DNA of 64,000 bases from Celeribacter halophilus (GTDB lineage: Bacteria; Pseudomonadota; Alphaproteobacteria; Rhodobacterales; Rhodobacteraceae): contig NZ_FORY01000004.1 of the NCBI RefSeq assembly GCF_900114135.1, forward strand, positions 1 to 64,000, written 5' to 3'. The position numbers and the translations under genes are program-made. Below, piece by piece: positions 54,432 to 64,000 of this stretch. How positions within the stretch are numbered: position 1 is the first letter of the stretch; each line of letters starts with the position of its first letter. Below the pieces are notes generated by a model. It was not told where the DNA came from. It made no database searches and worked only from the letters and a program-made list of their open reading frames with translations.

Positions 54432-56222
54432 TTAACGCACTTTGACTGTCGTCAGTTCGGCACCATCCGGCGACATGACATGGGTCGAACACGCCAGACA
54501 GGGATCAAAGCTGTGCAATGTGCGCAGAATTTCTACCGGCTCTTCCGGACGCTCCATCGGCGTATCCAGCAGCGAAGCCTCGAAGGCCCCGATATTGCCC
54601 TCTGTGTCCCGTGGACTGCCGTTCCAAGTGGTCGGCACCACGCATTGATAGTTCTCGATGCGCCCGTCCTTGATCTTGATCCAATGACCCAAAGCGCCAC
54701 GCGGAGCTTCGGTCATGCCGACACCTTTGGCCTCTGACGGCCATGTGCTCGGGTCCCATTTCTCCACGTTCGCCGTGGAGCTGTCGCCGTTTTTAATACT
54801 GGTGATCAGCTTGTCAAAGAAGTGTTGCTGCAAGCGCGAACAATATTCGGATTCAAGCGCACGGGCGGCTGTGCGGCCCAGCGTCGAGAACAACGCATCC
54901 AAAGGCAGGTCCATGGTCTTGAGCAGCCCCGTGACCTGATCGGAAATATCTTCATGCCCTTTCGCATACCCGATGATATACCGCGCCAGAGGACCAACCT
55001 CCATCGCGTGCCCTTTCCATCGCGGAGCCTTGATCCAGCTGTATTTGGCAGCCTCGTCCAACTCTTCGATATTGGTGCGGGTACCTTTCGCATTCGGGCC
55101 AAGCTCGTAGTTCGGCTCAGTGATCCCGTCCCACGGGTGAAGCCCCTTACCCGCCTCACCATAGGTGTACCAGCTGTGATCCACGAATTCCTGCACCTGC
55201 TCCGGATCACGCGGATCAACATCATAGACTGTCGACAGATCACCGTTGATGATTGCGCCGCGCGGCATGTGCAGCTGTTCCGGCGAGAAGTCATTCGGAT
55301 TTTCAGGAATGTCACCATAGGCCAGACAGGCCTTGGACGACAGTCCGCCGCCATAAAGCCAGTTTTTATAAAAGCCTCCGATGGCGATCACGTCAGGAAT
55401 ATAGACGTTGCGGTTGAACTCCAGCGTTTGCTGGATGATCGACTGGACCATGTTCAACCGTTCCATGTTGATGGCACCAACACCACCCACGCCATCAATA
55501 TTGATGGGACAAGGCACGCCGCCCACCAACCAGTTCGGGTGCGGGTTCTTGCCGCCGAAAATCGTGTGTATCTTGACGATTTCCTTCTGAAGATCGAGCG
55601 CCTCAAGATAGTGGGTTGTGGCCATGAGATCTGCTTCGGGCGGCAACTTATAGGCCGGATTGTCCCAATACCCGTTCTTGAACAGGCCAAGCTGTCCACT
55701 TTCGATGAATTTTTTCAGGCGGTTCTGCACGTCGCGGAAATACCCCGGGGAGGACATCGGGTGCGACGGAGACACCGCCTGCTGCAACTCCGAGGTGGCC
55801 TTGGGGTCCGCTTTTAGCGCGTTCACCGGGTTCACCCAGTCGAGAGCATGCAGATGGTAGAAATGAACGATATGGTCGTGGATTTGCAGCGCAAGCTGCA
55901 TCAGGTTGCGAATGGAGTTGGCGTTGTCAGGGATCATGATGCCCAAAGCATCTTCCACTGAACGCACAGAGGTCAGCGCATGGGTGCCGGTGCAAACACC
56001 GCAAATGCGCTCTGTGAAGGCCCATGCGTCGCGAGGATCGCGACCTTTGAGGATCACTTCGAGGCCGCGCCACATCGTGCCTGTCGACACCGCGTTGCGG
56101 ATCACGCCGTTTTCGTCGACATTCACTTCGCAACGCATGTGACCTTCAATACGGGTCACAGGGTCTACAACAATCCGTTTACCGGAATTGTCGATGTTAA
56201 AGCCGTTCGGAGTACTGACCAT
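54432..56222 (-). CDS. hupL: HupL large subunit of uptake [NiFe] hydrogenase
   Basis: The 596-residue catalytic subunit. The N-terminal NiFe ligands are in [10 protein letters not shown] (Cys74 and Cys77) and the C-terminal ligands in DPCLACSTH (Cys575 and Cys578). The final 15 residues after His581 ([15 protein letters not shown]) are the peptide removed by HupD. GAGGAGG precedes the ATG. It lies three bases after hupS. Confidence 0.97.
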   Translation of the reverse strand: MVSTPNGFNIDNSGKRIVVDPVTRIEGHMRCEVNVDENGVIRNAVSTGTMWRGLEVILKGRDPRDAWAFTERICGVCTGTHALTSVRSVEDALGIMIPDNANSIRNLMQLALQIHDHIVHFYHLHALDWVNPVNALKADPKATSELQQAVSPSHPMSSPGYFRDVQNRLKKFIESGQLGLFKNGYWDNPAYKLPPEADLMATTHYLEALDLQKEIVKIHTIFGGKNPHPNWLVGGVPCPINIDGVGGVGAINMERLNMVQSIIQQTLEFNRNVYIPDVIAIGGFYKNWLYGGGLSSKACLAYGDIPENPNDFSPEQLHMPRGAIINGDLSTVYDVDPRDPEQVQEFVDHSWYTYGEAGKGLHPWDGITEPNYELGPNAKGTRTNIEELDEAAKYSWIKAPRWKGHAMEVGPLARYIIGYAKGHEDISDQVTGLLKTMDLPLDALFSTLGRTAARALESEYCSRLQQHFFDKLITSIKNGDSSTANVEKWDPSTWPSEAKGVGMTEAPRGALGHWIKIKDGRIENYQCVVPTTWNGSPRDTEGNIGAFEASLLDTPMERPEEPVEILRTLHSFDPCLACSTHVMSPDGAELTTVKVR

Positions 56223-56225
56223 AAG

Positions 56226-57332
56226 TTACGCCTCCTCTTTCTTTTTATTATCTTGAACTTTGCGCTGCGCGGTCTTGAGAGCAGACACGGCGGCATGTGC
56301 AGCAACTCCCGCTCCTACAACGCCAGCGGCGGCCATACCGATCTTGTCAGCGTTTGCTTCTACCCCGAATTGGGTAAGATCGGTCACACGGTCATAGAAC
56401 GACCCCTGATCCCAGAAACCATCCTCGGAACATCCGATACAGCCGTGCCCCGATTGGATCGGAAAGGACACGCCCTCGTTCCAGCGCACGGTAGAACAGG
56501 CGTTATAGGTGGTCGGACCTTTGCACCCCATTTTATAAAGGCAGTAGCCTTTGCGGGCATTCTCATCGTCCCATGCCTCAACAAACTGTCCGGCGTCAAA
56601 ATGCGGACGACGATAGCACTTGTCGTGGATACGCTGAGAATAGAACATTGCGGGACGGCCCTGACGGTCCAGTTCCGGCAGGCGGTCGAAGGTCAACATA
56701 TATGTAATAACCCCTGTCATCACCTCCGCGATCGGCGGGCAACCGGGCACTTTGATGATAGGCTTGTCGGTAATGACCTTGTGCACGGGCGTTGCGCGGG
56801 TCGGGTTCGGCTTTGCCGCCTGCACACAGCCATAAGAGGCGCAAGCACCCCAACTGATGACGGCCTTGGCATGTTCTGCCGCATGTTTGAGTTGATCGAC
56901 AAAAGGCTTGCCGCCTACGATGCAATACATTCCGTCTTCATTGAGCGGCGGGTTCCCCTCCACAGCCAGAATGTAATTGCCTTTATATTTCTCGATGGTG
57001 TCTTGGAGCGCAGCTTCGGCCTGATGACCGGCCGCAGCCATCAACGTGTCGTCATAATCCAGCGAGATCATCGACAGAACCACATCTTTCGCCAGAGGAT
57101 GTGCCGAGCGGATAAAACTTTCGGAACAGCAGGTGCACTCCAGACCGTGCACCCAAATCACCGGCGTCCGCGGTTTTGTCTCCATCGCATGAGCGATTTT
57201 CGGTACAAAAGAGGGCGACAAACCTAAGGCGGCGGCCGTCAGTGAACAGTATTTCATAAATGAGCGGCGGGTGATCCCCTGCCGGCGCATGACGTCATAG
57301 AACGTCTCGATCTGAGCCGAGGTATCGGTCAA
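56226..57332 (-). CDS. hupS: HupS small subunit, oxygen-tolerant type
   Basis: A 368-residue electron-transfer subunit with a Tat signal ([14 protein letters not shown]). The proximal cluster motif is [10 protein letters not shown] (Cys66, 68, 69), and a second extra Cys lies in [12 protein letters not shown]. These two supernumerary Cys are the hallmark of the oxygen-tolerant [4Fe-3S] cluster of group 1d enzymes. A C-terminal membrane helix ([20 protein letters not shown]) is followed by a Lys-rich tail. TTG at 57332 has GGGAGG eight bases upstream and matches the family N-terminus; the longer frame from 57431 does not. Confidence 0.95.
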   Translation of the reverse strand: MTDTSAQIETFYDVMRRQGITRRSFMKYCSLTAAALGLSPSFVPKIAHAMETKPRTPVIWVHGLECTCCSESFIRSAHPLAKDVVLSMISLDYDDTLMAAAGHQAEAALQDTIEKYKGNYILAVEGNPPLNEDGMYCIVGGKPFVDQLKHAAEHAKAVISWGACASYGCVQAAKPNPTRATPVHKVITDKPIIKVPGCPPIAEVMTGVITYMLTFDRLPELDRQGRPAMFYSQRIHDKCYRRPHFDAGQFVEAWDDENARKGYCLYKMGCKGPTTYNACSTVRWNEGVSFPIQSGHGCIGCSEDGFWDQGSFYDRVTDLTQFGVEANADKIGMAAAGVVGAGVAAHAAVSALKTAQRKVQDNKKKEEA

Positions 57333-57552
57333 GGTGCGTCCCTCCCTGAATTTGGCTAGGCCTTCCGGCCACTTGCGAATACGATGGCATACAATGCCTC
57401 GTTCCTCATTTTCGCCGGAGCAAAAGCGCATGCCAAATAAAGACGCGCAAATATCGCCGTTTTATTTCGTCGTATTTTCAGTAGTTTATTTGACGCCTCC
57501 AAACACAAGACGGGAAGACGCTAACCGCTCACTGATCTGATCGGAAAGACTC
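57333..57552 (-). promoter_or_regulatory. promoter region of hupSL
   Basis: The 220 bases between hypF and hupS are AT-rich at 57430-57500 and should hold the HupR-controlled promoter. I do not see a clean TTG-N5-CAA HupR site; TTG-N7-CAA occurs near 57499-57511. Confidence 0.4.
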
Positions 57553-59838
57553 TTACCGGTCTAGATCAAGGTGCCGCGCCGCAGCAACCAAAGCCTGTCC
57601 CAGAGCCAGCCCCCCATCATTTGCGGGCACTTTGGTGTGGATCAGAACCGGCACATCGCCAAGCGCCTTGCGTGTCAAATCCAGAAGCAAAGCGTTCTGG
57701 AACACGCCGCCGGTTAACGCCACAGCCTCGGCCTGCCCCGAGGTGACAAGCCCGCGTGCGCACGCCGCAAAGGTCTGCGCCAAGCTCATATGAAACAGTG
57801 TCGCGGGACTACGCGCCCAATCTCCACCGTGTTCGGAGCCCTCAAGCACACGACGGAACATCTCCGCAGGATCAATCTCCCCCTTGGAAACCGGTAACGG
57901 CAAGGCGCAAAGCCCCGATTGGCCATAGCGGGCGATCTCCAACCGCGCCTTTGCCTCAAGCTCCATAGCAGCCTGGCCTTCATATGACTGCGCTCCGACA
58001 AAGCCTGTCAGACAGGAAAACGCATCAAACAGACGTCCTGCCGAAGAGGACAACGTTGTATTGACGCCACGCTCCACAGCCTTGCGCAACATGCCCAACA
58101 AAGCAGGTTGCGGCACGTAAGTCTCCGCCACATCGCCACAGCCCGCTTGATCCAGCCGCGCCAAGAGGTTTCGCCACGGTTCTTTCGCCGCCATATCCCC
58201 GCCGATCAAAGGGGCAGGCCTCAGCCAGAACATGCGCTGCGCCTCGCAATAATCACCTAACAACACCTCTCCACCCCACACGGTTCCGTCCGGGCCCAAA
58301 CCCAAACCATCGAGGACAATCATGGCAACCTTCCCGCCCGTGAGCGGCCAGCCGTTTTCGCCCAAACACGCGGCTCCGTGGGCATGGTGATGTTGCACCC
58401 GCTGGACGGGGAGGCCTTTCTCCTGCGCATAAATCGAGGTGCGAAACTCCGGATGAAGGTCGCAAGCCACCACCTCCGGCTGGTGATCGAACAGTGCGGT
58501 ATAGTCCTTATCGGCCTGTAAGAATGCCTCGTAGGTCAAGGCATCATCCATGTCGCCAAGATGATGACCCAAGAGCATCTGCCCGTCTTTCAAAAGACAA
58601 ATCGCGCCTTTCATCTGGCCACCATAGGCCGCAACCTGTGGCGCTTGCTCAAAGCCTTCCGGCAAATGCAAGGTTCCCGGCACTCGCCCGCGCGCACGTC
58701 GAAGCACCATTGCCCCATGCGGCGTCACCCGTTCAACAGAGTCATCAAGGCGGCGGGCGATCCTGCGATCATGCAAGAGGAACGCATCTGCGAACCCTGC
58801 CAGTTTTTCGCAAGCTTCCTCATTCCCGATCACCTGCGGTTCTCCTGACAGATTGCCGGACGTCATCACCAACGGCCCGCCCACGGCATCAATCAACAGA
58901 TGGTGTAGCGGCGTATAGGGCAACATCCAGCCCAGCGTATTTTGTCCGGGCGCAATCCCCTTTGGAACACATCGTGCGGGCAAAAGAACAATGGGGGCGG
59001 CAGGATCTCTGAGCATGGCTTCCTCCGCATCCGACACGTCGCACCACTGCCGGATCATCTCCAGCGTTCCCATCAGGGCAAAAGGTTTCGCGGGACGGTG
59101 CTTGCGCCTGCGCAGCCTCGCCACGGCTTCGTCATCACAAGCATCACACGCCAGATGAAAGCCCCCAAGCCCTTTCACTGCGATGATCTTTCCGTCCCGC
59201 AAAAGCTTTGCAGTATTGGTGACAGGGTCACCCTCTATGGGAGGATGTAGCCAAAGTCGTGGACCGCAATCGGCACAAGCCACGGGCTGCGCGTGGAAAC
59301 GGCGGTCTTCGGGATTTTCATATTCCGCCCGACAGGCCGGACACATCTCGAACGGGGCCATCGTGGTCCGGCTTCGATCATAAGGCAGCTTTTCGACGAT
59401 GGTGAACCGCGGGCCACAATGTGTGCAATTGGTAAAAGCATAGCCTGCGCGGCGTTCTTGCGGGTCAAAAACCTCGTGAAGACAGGCGTCACAAGTCGCC
59501 GCATCAGGCGTCACACGGGTATGCGTGGCACCGCTTTGCGATGCGACGATCTCGAAACCCTCGAACACTGTATCCGTCAGTTGCAGAGACCGGGTTTCAA
59601 CAGCATCAATACGTGCAAGCGGCGGCATCTGCGCCCGCAAGCGATCCTCGAATCCCGTTGCATCGCCGACAAGACGGATCAGAACCCCTTCGCTATCATT
59701 GCGCACATCTCCAGATAGCCCCATGTCGCGCGCGAGTCGCCAAACAAAGGGGCGAAACCCTACGCCTTGCACCTGTCCGCGCACACGGATTTCCAGTCCA
59801 AGCAGATCTTGAGGCATCACCTCTGCACTATGGGTCAC
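57553..59838 (-). CDS. hypF: HypF carbamoyltransferase
   Basis: About 761 residues, making the carbamoyl group passed to HypE from carbamoyl phosphate. Domains in order: acylphosphatase (VRGQVQGVGFRPFVWRLA), two zinc fingers (CDACLHEVF, CTHCGPRF; CPACRAEY, CADCGPRL), a YrdC-like domain (VKGLGGFHLACDA) and a Kae1-like domain (QHHHAHGAACLGE, LTGGVFQNALLL). GTG at 59838 with GGAG eight bases upstream is preferred; ATG 59817 and TTG 59874 are alternatives. Confidence 0.93.
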   Translation of the reverse strand: MTHSAEVMPQDLLGLEIRVRGQVQGVGFRPFVWRLARDMGLSGDVRNDSEGVLIRLVGDATGFEDRLRAQMPPLARIDAVETRSLQLTDTVFEGFEIVASQSGATHTRVTPDAATCDACLHEVFDPQERRAGYAFTNCTHCGPRFTIVEKLPYDRSRTTMAPFEMCPACRAEYENPEDRRFHAQPVACADCGPRLWLHPPIEGDPVTNTAKLLRDGKIIAVKGLGGFHLACDACDDEAVARLRRRKHRPAKPFALMGTLEMIRQWCDVSDAEEAMLRDPAAPIVLLPARCVPKGIAPGQNTLGWMLPYTPLHHLLIDAVGGPLVMTSGNLSGEPQVIGNEEACEKLAGFADAFLLHDRRIARRLDDSVERVTPHGAMVLRRARGRVPGTLHLPEGFEQAPQVAAYGGQMKGAICLLKDGQMLLGHHLGDMDDALTYEAFLQADKDYTALFDHQPEVVACDLHPEFRTSIYAQEKGLPVQRVQHHHAHGAACLGENGWPLTGGKVAMIVLDGLGLGPDGTVWGGEVLLGDYCEAQRMFWLRPAPLIGGDMAAKEPWRNLLARLDQAGCGDVAETYVPQPALLGMLRKAVERGVNTTLSSSAGRLFDAFSCLTGFVGAQSYEGQAAMELEAKARLEIARYGQSGLCALPLPVSKGEIDPAEMFRRVLEGSEHGGDWARSPATLFHMSLAQTFAACARGLVTSGQAEAVALTGGVFQNALLLDLTRKALGDVPVLIHTKVPANDGGLALGQALVAAARHLDLDR

Positions 59839-59880
59839 AATTCTCGCTCCCGCCTCCCGTAGAGACCTCTTCAAAATACT

Positions 59881-61314
59881 CTAGTGGACCGTACAGACCA
59901 TGCACGGATCAAAAGACCGGACAATATGCTGGACAGAAACCGGCGTTTCCTCACCGTCGCGCACTTCTGCACCGACCAATGCCGCCTCGACCGGTCCGGG
60001 CACACCGCGTCCATCCCGCGGCGAAAAATTCCACGTTGTCGGTGCGATGATCTGATAGGACGTGATCACGCCACCTTCGACCCGCACCCAATGGCCCAAG
60101 GCCCCCCGCGCAGCCTCAACCATCCCGACTCCTTCACCATCATCCGGAATTCTGACGTGCCGCATGAACGCTGCCCGAGGATCAATGGAAGCCAGAAGTC
60201 GCTCCATCTCGATCTGGGTGCGCGCCAATTCCAACAACCGCCCAATCACCCGCGCCCGCACAGAACCTTCTGCGGCAAGCGCCACAGCCAGCGGATGATC
60301 GTCAATTGCTTGCCGCGCCAAAGCCCCTGTTTCAAAGGTCTCTCCGGCAAGACGCGGCGCTTTGCACCAACTGTAGGCATCTTCGCGCATGTCTTCGTCA
60401 GGTCGCGTCATACCCCGAGACGGATGTGCATCCTGTCCAAGCATCCAGCTGTGTGTGATCTCTTCTACAATCTGCTCCGGCACCAACTGACTGGAAGTGC
60501 CGTCAACCAAGGTTCCGCGCTTGAAGAGCGGGCCATTCGGGCCGGGATAGGCGCCGAACGACAAGTAACGCTTTTCTCCACATCCTGAAGAGTCGAGTGC
60601 GAGGTCGTCCGAAATGGCAAGAAAGAGTGCAACATCCCCGCCCGTCCAACCGGACAATTGCACAATCGTTGCCAGTTCTGCGAACTGTTCCAATGGCCCC
60701 CCGAACACAACCTCTTCAAGATAGGCGCGAAACGCGGCAAGATCGGCACTGATACGGACTTTATCGCGAACCGAAGGTGCACGGGTCACACCACCGGGCT
60801 GAATGGCCAGAGTATGGGGCCACTTCCCTCCCAAAAGGCCGGTAACGTGCATCAATCCGGCCCGCGCTTCGACTGCCCGCTTGAGCGCGGAGCCCTTAGC
60901 TGCGGTAAACCGCGTCAGCACCTGATCCCACCAAGGTCGATCCGCATACACAGCGCGGGCAAAATCCGGCATGAAAAACATGTTGAAATGCATCAAATGA
61001 TCGGAGGCATTTTCAATCATATGCAAAAGCTGTGCCACTTTTGCGCCTTCGGGCGACGGGGTTTTGCCAGCCAAATCCGCCAAAGCCTGCGCGGCCGCCA
61101 TAGACTGGCTGATAGAACATATGCCACAAATGCGCGGTGTAATGGTGAGGGCATCTATGGGCGATTTGCCCTGCAAAATGCTTTCAAACCCCCGAAACAG
61201 AGGCGAATTGGCATAGGCCGCAGAGACACGCCCCTCGCGCACCTCCAGCCGGATTTCGAGATCTCCTTCCACACGATTGAAAGGGCCTACGAGTAATGTG
61301 GTCGCATCAGTCAT
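59881..61314 (-). CDS. hupV: HupV large subunit of the H2-sensing hydrogenase
   Basis: A 477-residue regulatory (group 2b-type) hydrogenase large subunit. The NiFe ligands are in RICGICSISQ near residue 62 and in DPCMVCTVH, which are the very last residues. The missing C-terminal peptide means no protease step, as expected for HupV/HoxC. With HupU it senses H2 and signals to HupT. It overlaps hupU by eight bases. Confidence 0.95.
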   Translation of the reverse strand: MTDATTLLVGPFNRVEGDLEIRLEVREGRVSAAYANSPLFRGFESILQGKSPIDALTITPRICGICSISQSMAAAQALADLAGKTPSPEGAKVAQLLHMIENASDHLMHFNMFFMPDFARAVYADRPWWDQVLTRFTAAKGSALKRAVEARAGLMHVTGLLGGKWPHTLAIQPGGVTRAPSVRDKVRISADLAAFRAYLEEVVFGGPLEQFAELATIVQLSGWTGGDVALFLAISDDLALDSSGCGEKRYLSFGAYPGPNGPLFKRGTLVDGTSSQLVPEQIVEEITHSWMLGQDAHPSRGMTRPDEDMREDAYSWCKAPRLAGETFETGALARQAIDDHPLAVALAAEGSVRARVIGRLLELARTQIEMERLLASIDPRAAFMRHVRIPDDGEGVGMVEAARGALGHWVRVEGGVITSYQIIAPTTWNFSPRDGRGVPGPVEAALVGAEVRDGEETPVSVQHIVRSFDPCMVCTVH

Positions 61315-62302
61315 TCTTACGGCTTTTCACTGTGGGCGGGACAACGATACGATCTGCCGCAGCATTTCGGGCCACCCGATCCGGCGTTGCTCGTTTGGAG
61401 AGAGACGCCAGCGCCATGAACCACGCTTTCGGCATATCCGTCGGCAAACCAACGGGAATACCCGCAAATTTTGGCGTCTCTGTAAACCCATGTCCCGGTT
61501 CTTCAAACTCCGGCGAGGTGCAACTGATACAGGGATAGCCTGCGCGTGTGCAGCTCCCTTCCCCATTCCAGAGCCTGATGTTGCAATCACCTACCGCTTG
61601 CGTGCCAACACAACCGAGATGTTCCATCATACATCCCATCTGGCTCAACTCTTCGGCAGAAGCTTTGTATTCGTAAAACTCGTTCTTGGTGCACGCATGA
61701 TGCACGAGATTGTCCGTGTAGAAGCGGGGGCGGGCGAAACTGTCGAGATCGTCAGCACCAAGACTGTCAGAGGCCAATAACATCAGCGTTTCCGTCACCC
61801 AGTCAGGATGGATCGGACAACCGGAGATGTTGATAACGGGCAACCCCGATTGCGACCGGAAATGGGAAGGCAACGCTGCGCCGCTGTGGCGACCTTCATA
61901 TTGCACTCCGGTGGCATCAGACGGATTGTCGCCCGCAGAGGTCACGCCGCCATATGTGGCACAAGTCCCCACCGCGACCACATGTTTCGCCTTTGGCGCA
62001 AGGCTTTGCACCCAGTCAAGCATGGAGCGTCCCGTTCCTGCGAGCATATGATAGCGCCCTGTCCCTTTGGGGCCGTGAACGATGGAGCCCTCAACACACA
62101 GAATATCAAGCTCCTGCTCGCCCGCCTCGATCGACGCCAACAGATGCCGCACCTGCGCCCCGCTGGCCTCCGAAAAGGACGGGTGCCAGAGGAATTCGAG
62201 CCCCGCTGCCGTAAAGAGATCAAAGACATTCGGGCTTTCTGCACACAGAAGCGACATTGTGCAGCCCCCGCAGCCCGCCGATTGCAACCAGAGAATATTC
62301 AA
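61307..62302 (-). CDS. hupU: HupU small subunit of the H2-sensing hydrogenase
   Basis: A 331-residue protein without a Tat signal, so cytoplasmic. It starts MNILWLQSAGCGGCTMSLLC; the proximal cluster has the standard Cys pattern, unlike HupS. Further ligands are in GTCATYGGVTSAG and CISCTSPEFEEPG. It forms the sensor HupUV and overlaps hupT by four bases. Confidence 0.95.
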   Translation of the reverse strand: MNILWLQSAGCGGCTMSLLCAESPNVFDLFTAAGLEFLWHPSFSEASGAQVRHLLASIEAGEQELDILCVEGSIVHGPKGTGRYHMLAGTGRSMLDWVQSLAPKAKHVVAVGTCATYGGVTSAGDNPSDATGVQYEGRHSGAALPSHFRSQSGLPVINISGCPIHPDWVTETLMLLASDSLGADDLDSFARPRFYTDNLVHHACTKNEFYEYKASAEELSQMGCMMEHLGCVGTQAVGDCNIRLWNGEGSCTRAGYPCISCTSPEFEEPGHGFTETPKFAGIPVGLPTDMPKAWFMALASLSKRATPDRVARNAAADRIVVPPTVKSRKND

Positions 62303-63630
62303 ATTTGATCTCCCCGTTTGAGGGTCAGCCGGAAACAGGCCCCTTCTGCCACGTCCGGCAGATAGACCAAAGACCCGCCATGTTCCTCTGCAATTTTGTG
62401 GGAAATAGACAGGCCCAGCCCCGTGCCTTGTCCGACCTCTTTTGTGGAGAAGAAAGGGTCAAAGATCGCGGCCCGCAACTCTTCGGGCACACCTGGACCG
62501 TTATCACAGACCTGAAGCACTGCAAAATCATCCTGATAAGAGAGATTGACTTGTATTTCCGGTTCCTCGACATCCTGCATGGCGTCAGCCGCATTTTGCA
62601 CGAGGTTCATAATGACCTGCTGGACATGCCCCAGCCGCCCTAAGGCTATACAAGGGCTTTCCCCCTCAACCGAGATTTTCATCCGGCTTTTCTGACCGCG
62701 TTTGACCCATTCCGCCCCGATCCGCGCAGTTTGCGCCAAATCGAACGGCGCCACCTCGCCGGAACCATCAGCCGACAGGCGTCGCAAATCTTCGACAATG
62801 TCGCGCACACGTTCCGCCCCGTCGTGCGCCCCTTCAATAGCCACGCGCAGGTTCTTCAAATCCCGTTCGAGTTTCAACTTGGAGCGTAGCTCGACAAGTT
62901 CTTCACGGCTGGCCCCGGCCTGAACCTGTTCAAAATAGGCTTCGAACCGGTCGAGATATTTTTGCAGACTATGCGTATTCGCGTAGACGAAAGAGATGGG
63001 ATTGTTCAGCTCATGCGCAACACCAGCCAGCAACCGCCCCAAAGAGGCAAGTTTTTCGGTCCGCACCAATTGAGTCTGGGCCTGCTTGAGCTCTTCGAGG
63101 CTTTGCTCCAATTCGCGATAAGCGCGACGCACCTCACCCAAAGGCCGACCCGTCAGGATAATTCCACTCACCCGCTTGCGGCGATCCAGACGCGGCGCAA
63201 CACGAAAATCAACCGGACTGGCCCCTCCCGGTGTTTCCAGATCAACCTCGAACGTCTTTTCTTCTTTATCCCGCACAACTTCGGACATCGCCATGCCCAT
63301 TCGATCGCGCATTGCGCCTTCAAAAAAGGCCACCATAGGCCGTCCGATCAAAGCACTCTTTTCTTCTCCAATCGCAGAACAAAAAGACTGGCTCAAATCG
63401 GCGATAAATCCGTCCTTGTCCGTGACCACAAGATAGTCGGAGATTGACGCCATAATCGACCCGAGGAAGGTGCGCAGGCTGGACAGTTCCGCGTTCTGCG
63501 CCTCAAGCTGCTCCTGATAATCGACCAGCTCGGCATATGTTTTGTCTACCGCGTCGAGCACATCCACCCACGCCGCGTCATCAAAGCCGGGCTTGAGCTC
63601 TTCGCCCATTTTTGTGGAAATGTTCGCCAT
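62299..63630 (-). CDS. hupT: HupT histidine kinase of the H2-sensing pathway
   Basis: A soluble sensor kinase of about 443 residues. A coiled coil (residues about 20-60) and a PAS domain (MASISDYLVVTDKDGFIADL) are followed by HisKA with the H-box GVAHELNNPISFVYAN and HATPase motifs MNLVQNAADAMQ, CDNGPGVP and GTGLGLSIS. In R. capsulatus HupT phosphorylates HupR when H2 is absent, and HupUV controls it. AGGAGG lies five bases before ATG 63630. It is the first gene of the hydrogenase cluster. Confidence 0.94.
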   Translation of the reverse strand: MANISTKMGEELKPGFDDAAWVDVLDAVDKTYAELVDYQEQLEAQNAELSSLRTFLGSIMASISDYLVVTDKDGFIADLSQSFCSAIGEEKSALIGRPMVAFFEGAMRDRMGMAMSEVVRDKEEKTFEVDLETPGGASPVDFRVAPRLDRRKRVSGIILTGRPLGEVRRAYRELEQSLEELKQAQTQLVRTEKLASLGRLLAGVAHELNNPISFVYANTHSLQKYLDRFEAYFEQVQAGASREELVELRSKLKLERDLKNLRVAIEGAHDGAERVRDIVEDLRRLSADGSGEVAPFDLAQTARIGAEWVKRGQKSRMKISVEGESPCIALGRLGHVQQVIMNLVQNAADAMQDVEEPEIQVNLSYQDDFAVLQVCDNGPGVPEELRAAIFDPFFSTKEVGQGTGLGLSISHKIAEEHGGSLVYLPDVAEGACFRLTLKRGDQI

Positions 63631-64000
63631 AGAGACCTCCTGCTCCAAGCGTGTCAGCCACGCCGCAAGGACGCAATAGAATATTGCGATGGCCAGACCT
63701 CGAACCCTAGAGGTTTCGGCACGTCACCGACCTGATACCAAGCCTTTTGCGAAATGCGTCAGGCAAGCTCCCGTCATACAAAAAAGAGCCGCTGTGATAA
63801 ACACAGCGGCCTTGTAGTTCGAGCTGTACGAAGAAATTGGTGTAATGCAACCAACTTGGCAGGTACGAAAGTATATGTATCAAACTGAAATTATAAACGA
63901 AAGTAGAATCTTTTCCGAAAAAGACATATGTCGAAATTATGCGCCAAAGAGCATTATGTGACTTGGCGAATATTAACCACTTATCCGTCCCTGCGTATAT
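63631..64000. other. region upstream of hupT
   Basis: About 370 bases with no supported gene. It should contain the promoter of hupTUV-hypF. AT-rich sequence lies at 63860-64000, beyond the hairpin at 63788-63810. Confidence 0.45.
63781..63810 (-). terminator. intrinsic terminator upstream of hupT
   Basis: GCCGCTGTG and CACAGCGGC form a nine-base stem with a five-base loop. On the minus strand it is followed by TCTTTTTTTG. It would stop transcription coming from beyond the right edge and insulate the hydrogenase cluster. Confidence 0.7.

Noticed and set aside
57405-57440. sigma-54-like promoter TGGCATGCGCTTTTGCT upstream of hupS
   Set aside because: The spacing between GG and GC is eleven rather than ten bases, and HupR here lacks the sigma-54 contact loop.
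57495-57512. HupR binding site upstream of hupS
   Set aside because: Only TTG-N7-CAA is found, not the TTG-N5-CAA described for R. capsulatus, so it is not claimed.

Overview
The window looks like chromosome or large-replicon DNA from a member of the Rhodobacteraceae (Alphaproteobacteria). The main evidence is the [NiFe]-hydrogenase cluster. Read on the minus strand its order is hupT-U-V-hypF-hupS-L-(small gene)-C-D-F-G-H-J-K-hypA-B-hupR-hypC-D-E, which is the Rhodobacter capsulatus order with one extra small gene. A complete-looking Tad pilus operon and a type I secretion locus are also typical of roseobacters and their relatives. No rRNA, tRNA or CRISPR array was recognised.

Region 1 (1-12.9 kb) is a defence island. 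A five-gene plus-strand operon with overlapping or nearly abutting genes encodes a large MmeI-like N6-adenine methyltransferase, an unknown protein, a HEPN/Abi-like protein, an SF2 helicase and a GIY-YIG (T5orf172-type) nuclease. It is followed by a solitary class III nucleotide-cyclase-like protein, resembling the cyclase of Pycsar systems, and by a convergent SIR2-HerA pair. An IS3-type transposase remnant and an AT-rich stretch end the island.

Region 2 (13.6-43.9 kb) is the least explained part. Five genes encode secreted-looking proteins built from degenerate repeats of about ten residues around G-L-L-G and D/E-G-L-L (13600, 25671, 27856, 31264 minus, 43887 minus). They lie around a type I secretion set (TolC-like, LapB-like ABC exporter, HlyD-like adaptor) that continues into a small BamA/TamA-like outer-membrane protein. 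Also here are a receiver-like protein, a NarL-type response regulator and a hybrid histidine kinase. Three repeat proteins share one N-terminal plan: a short beta-rich prefix, an Ala/Gly-rich hydrophobic stretch and an acidic linker. Short CTTAAG-containing sequences recur upstream of the repeat genes and of flp. A complete tad operon (flp, cpaB, cpaC, cpaD, cpaE, cpaF, tadB, tadC, tadE, tadG, TPR lipoprotein, all minus strand) lies between the fourth and fifth repeat genes. No prepilin peptidase is in the window. I infer a co-regulated surface and adhesion module, possibly new, in which the T1SS exports the repeat proteins and the Tad pilus works alongside them.

Region 3 (44.0-63.6 kb) is the hydrogenase cluster, all on the minus strand. 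It holds the H2 sensor HupUV with kinase HupT and regulator HupR, the membrane uptake hydrogenase HupSLC, and the maturation factors HupD, F, G, H, J, K and HypA-F. HupS carries the two extra cysteines expected of the oxygen-tolerant [4Fe-3S] proximal cluster. A 66-residue His-rich single-span protein sits between hupL and hupC.

Starts were chosen by ribosome-binding site, overlap with the upstream gene and family N-termini, so several differ from the longest possible frame. All homology calls rest on reading motifs by eye; no database search was run.
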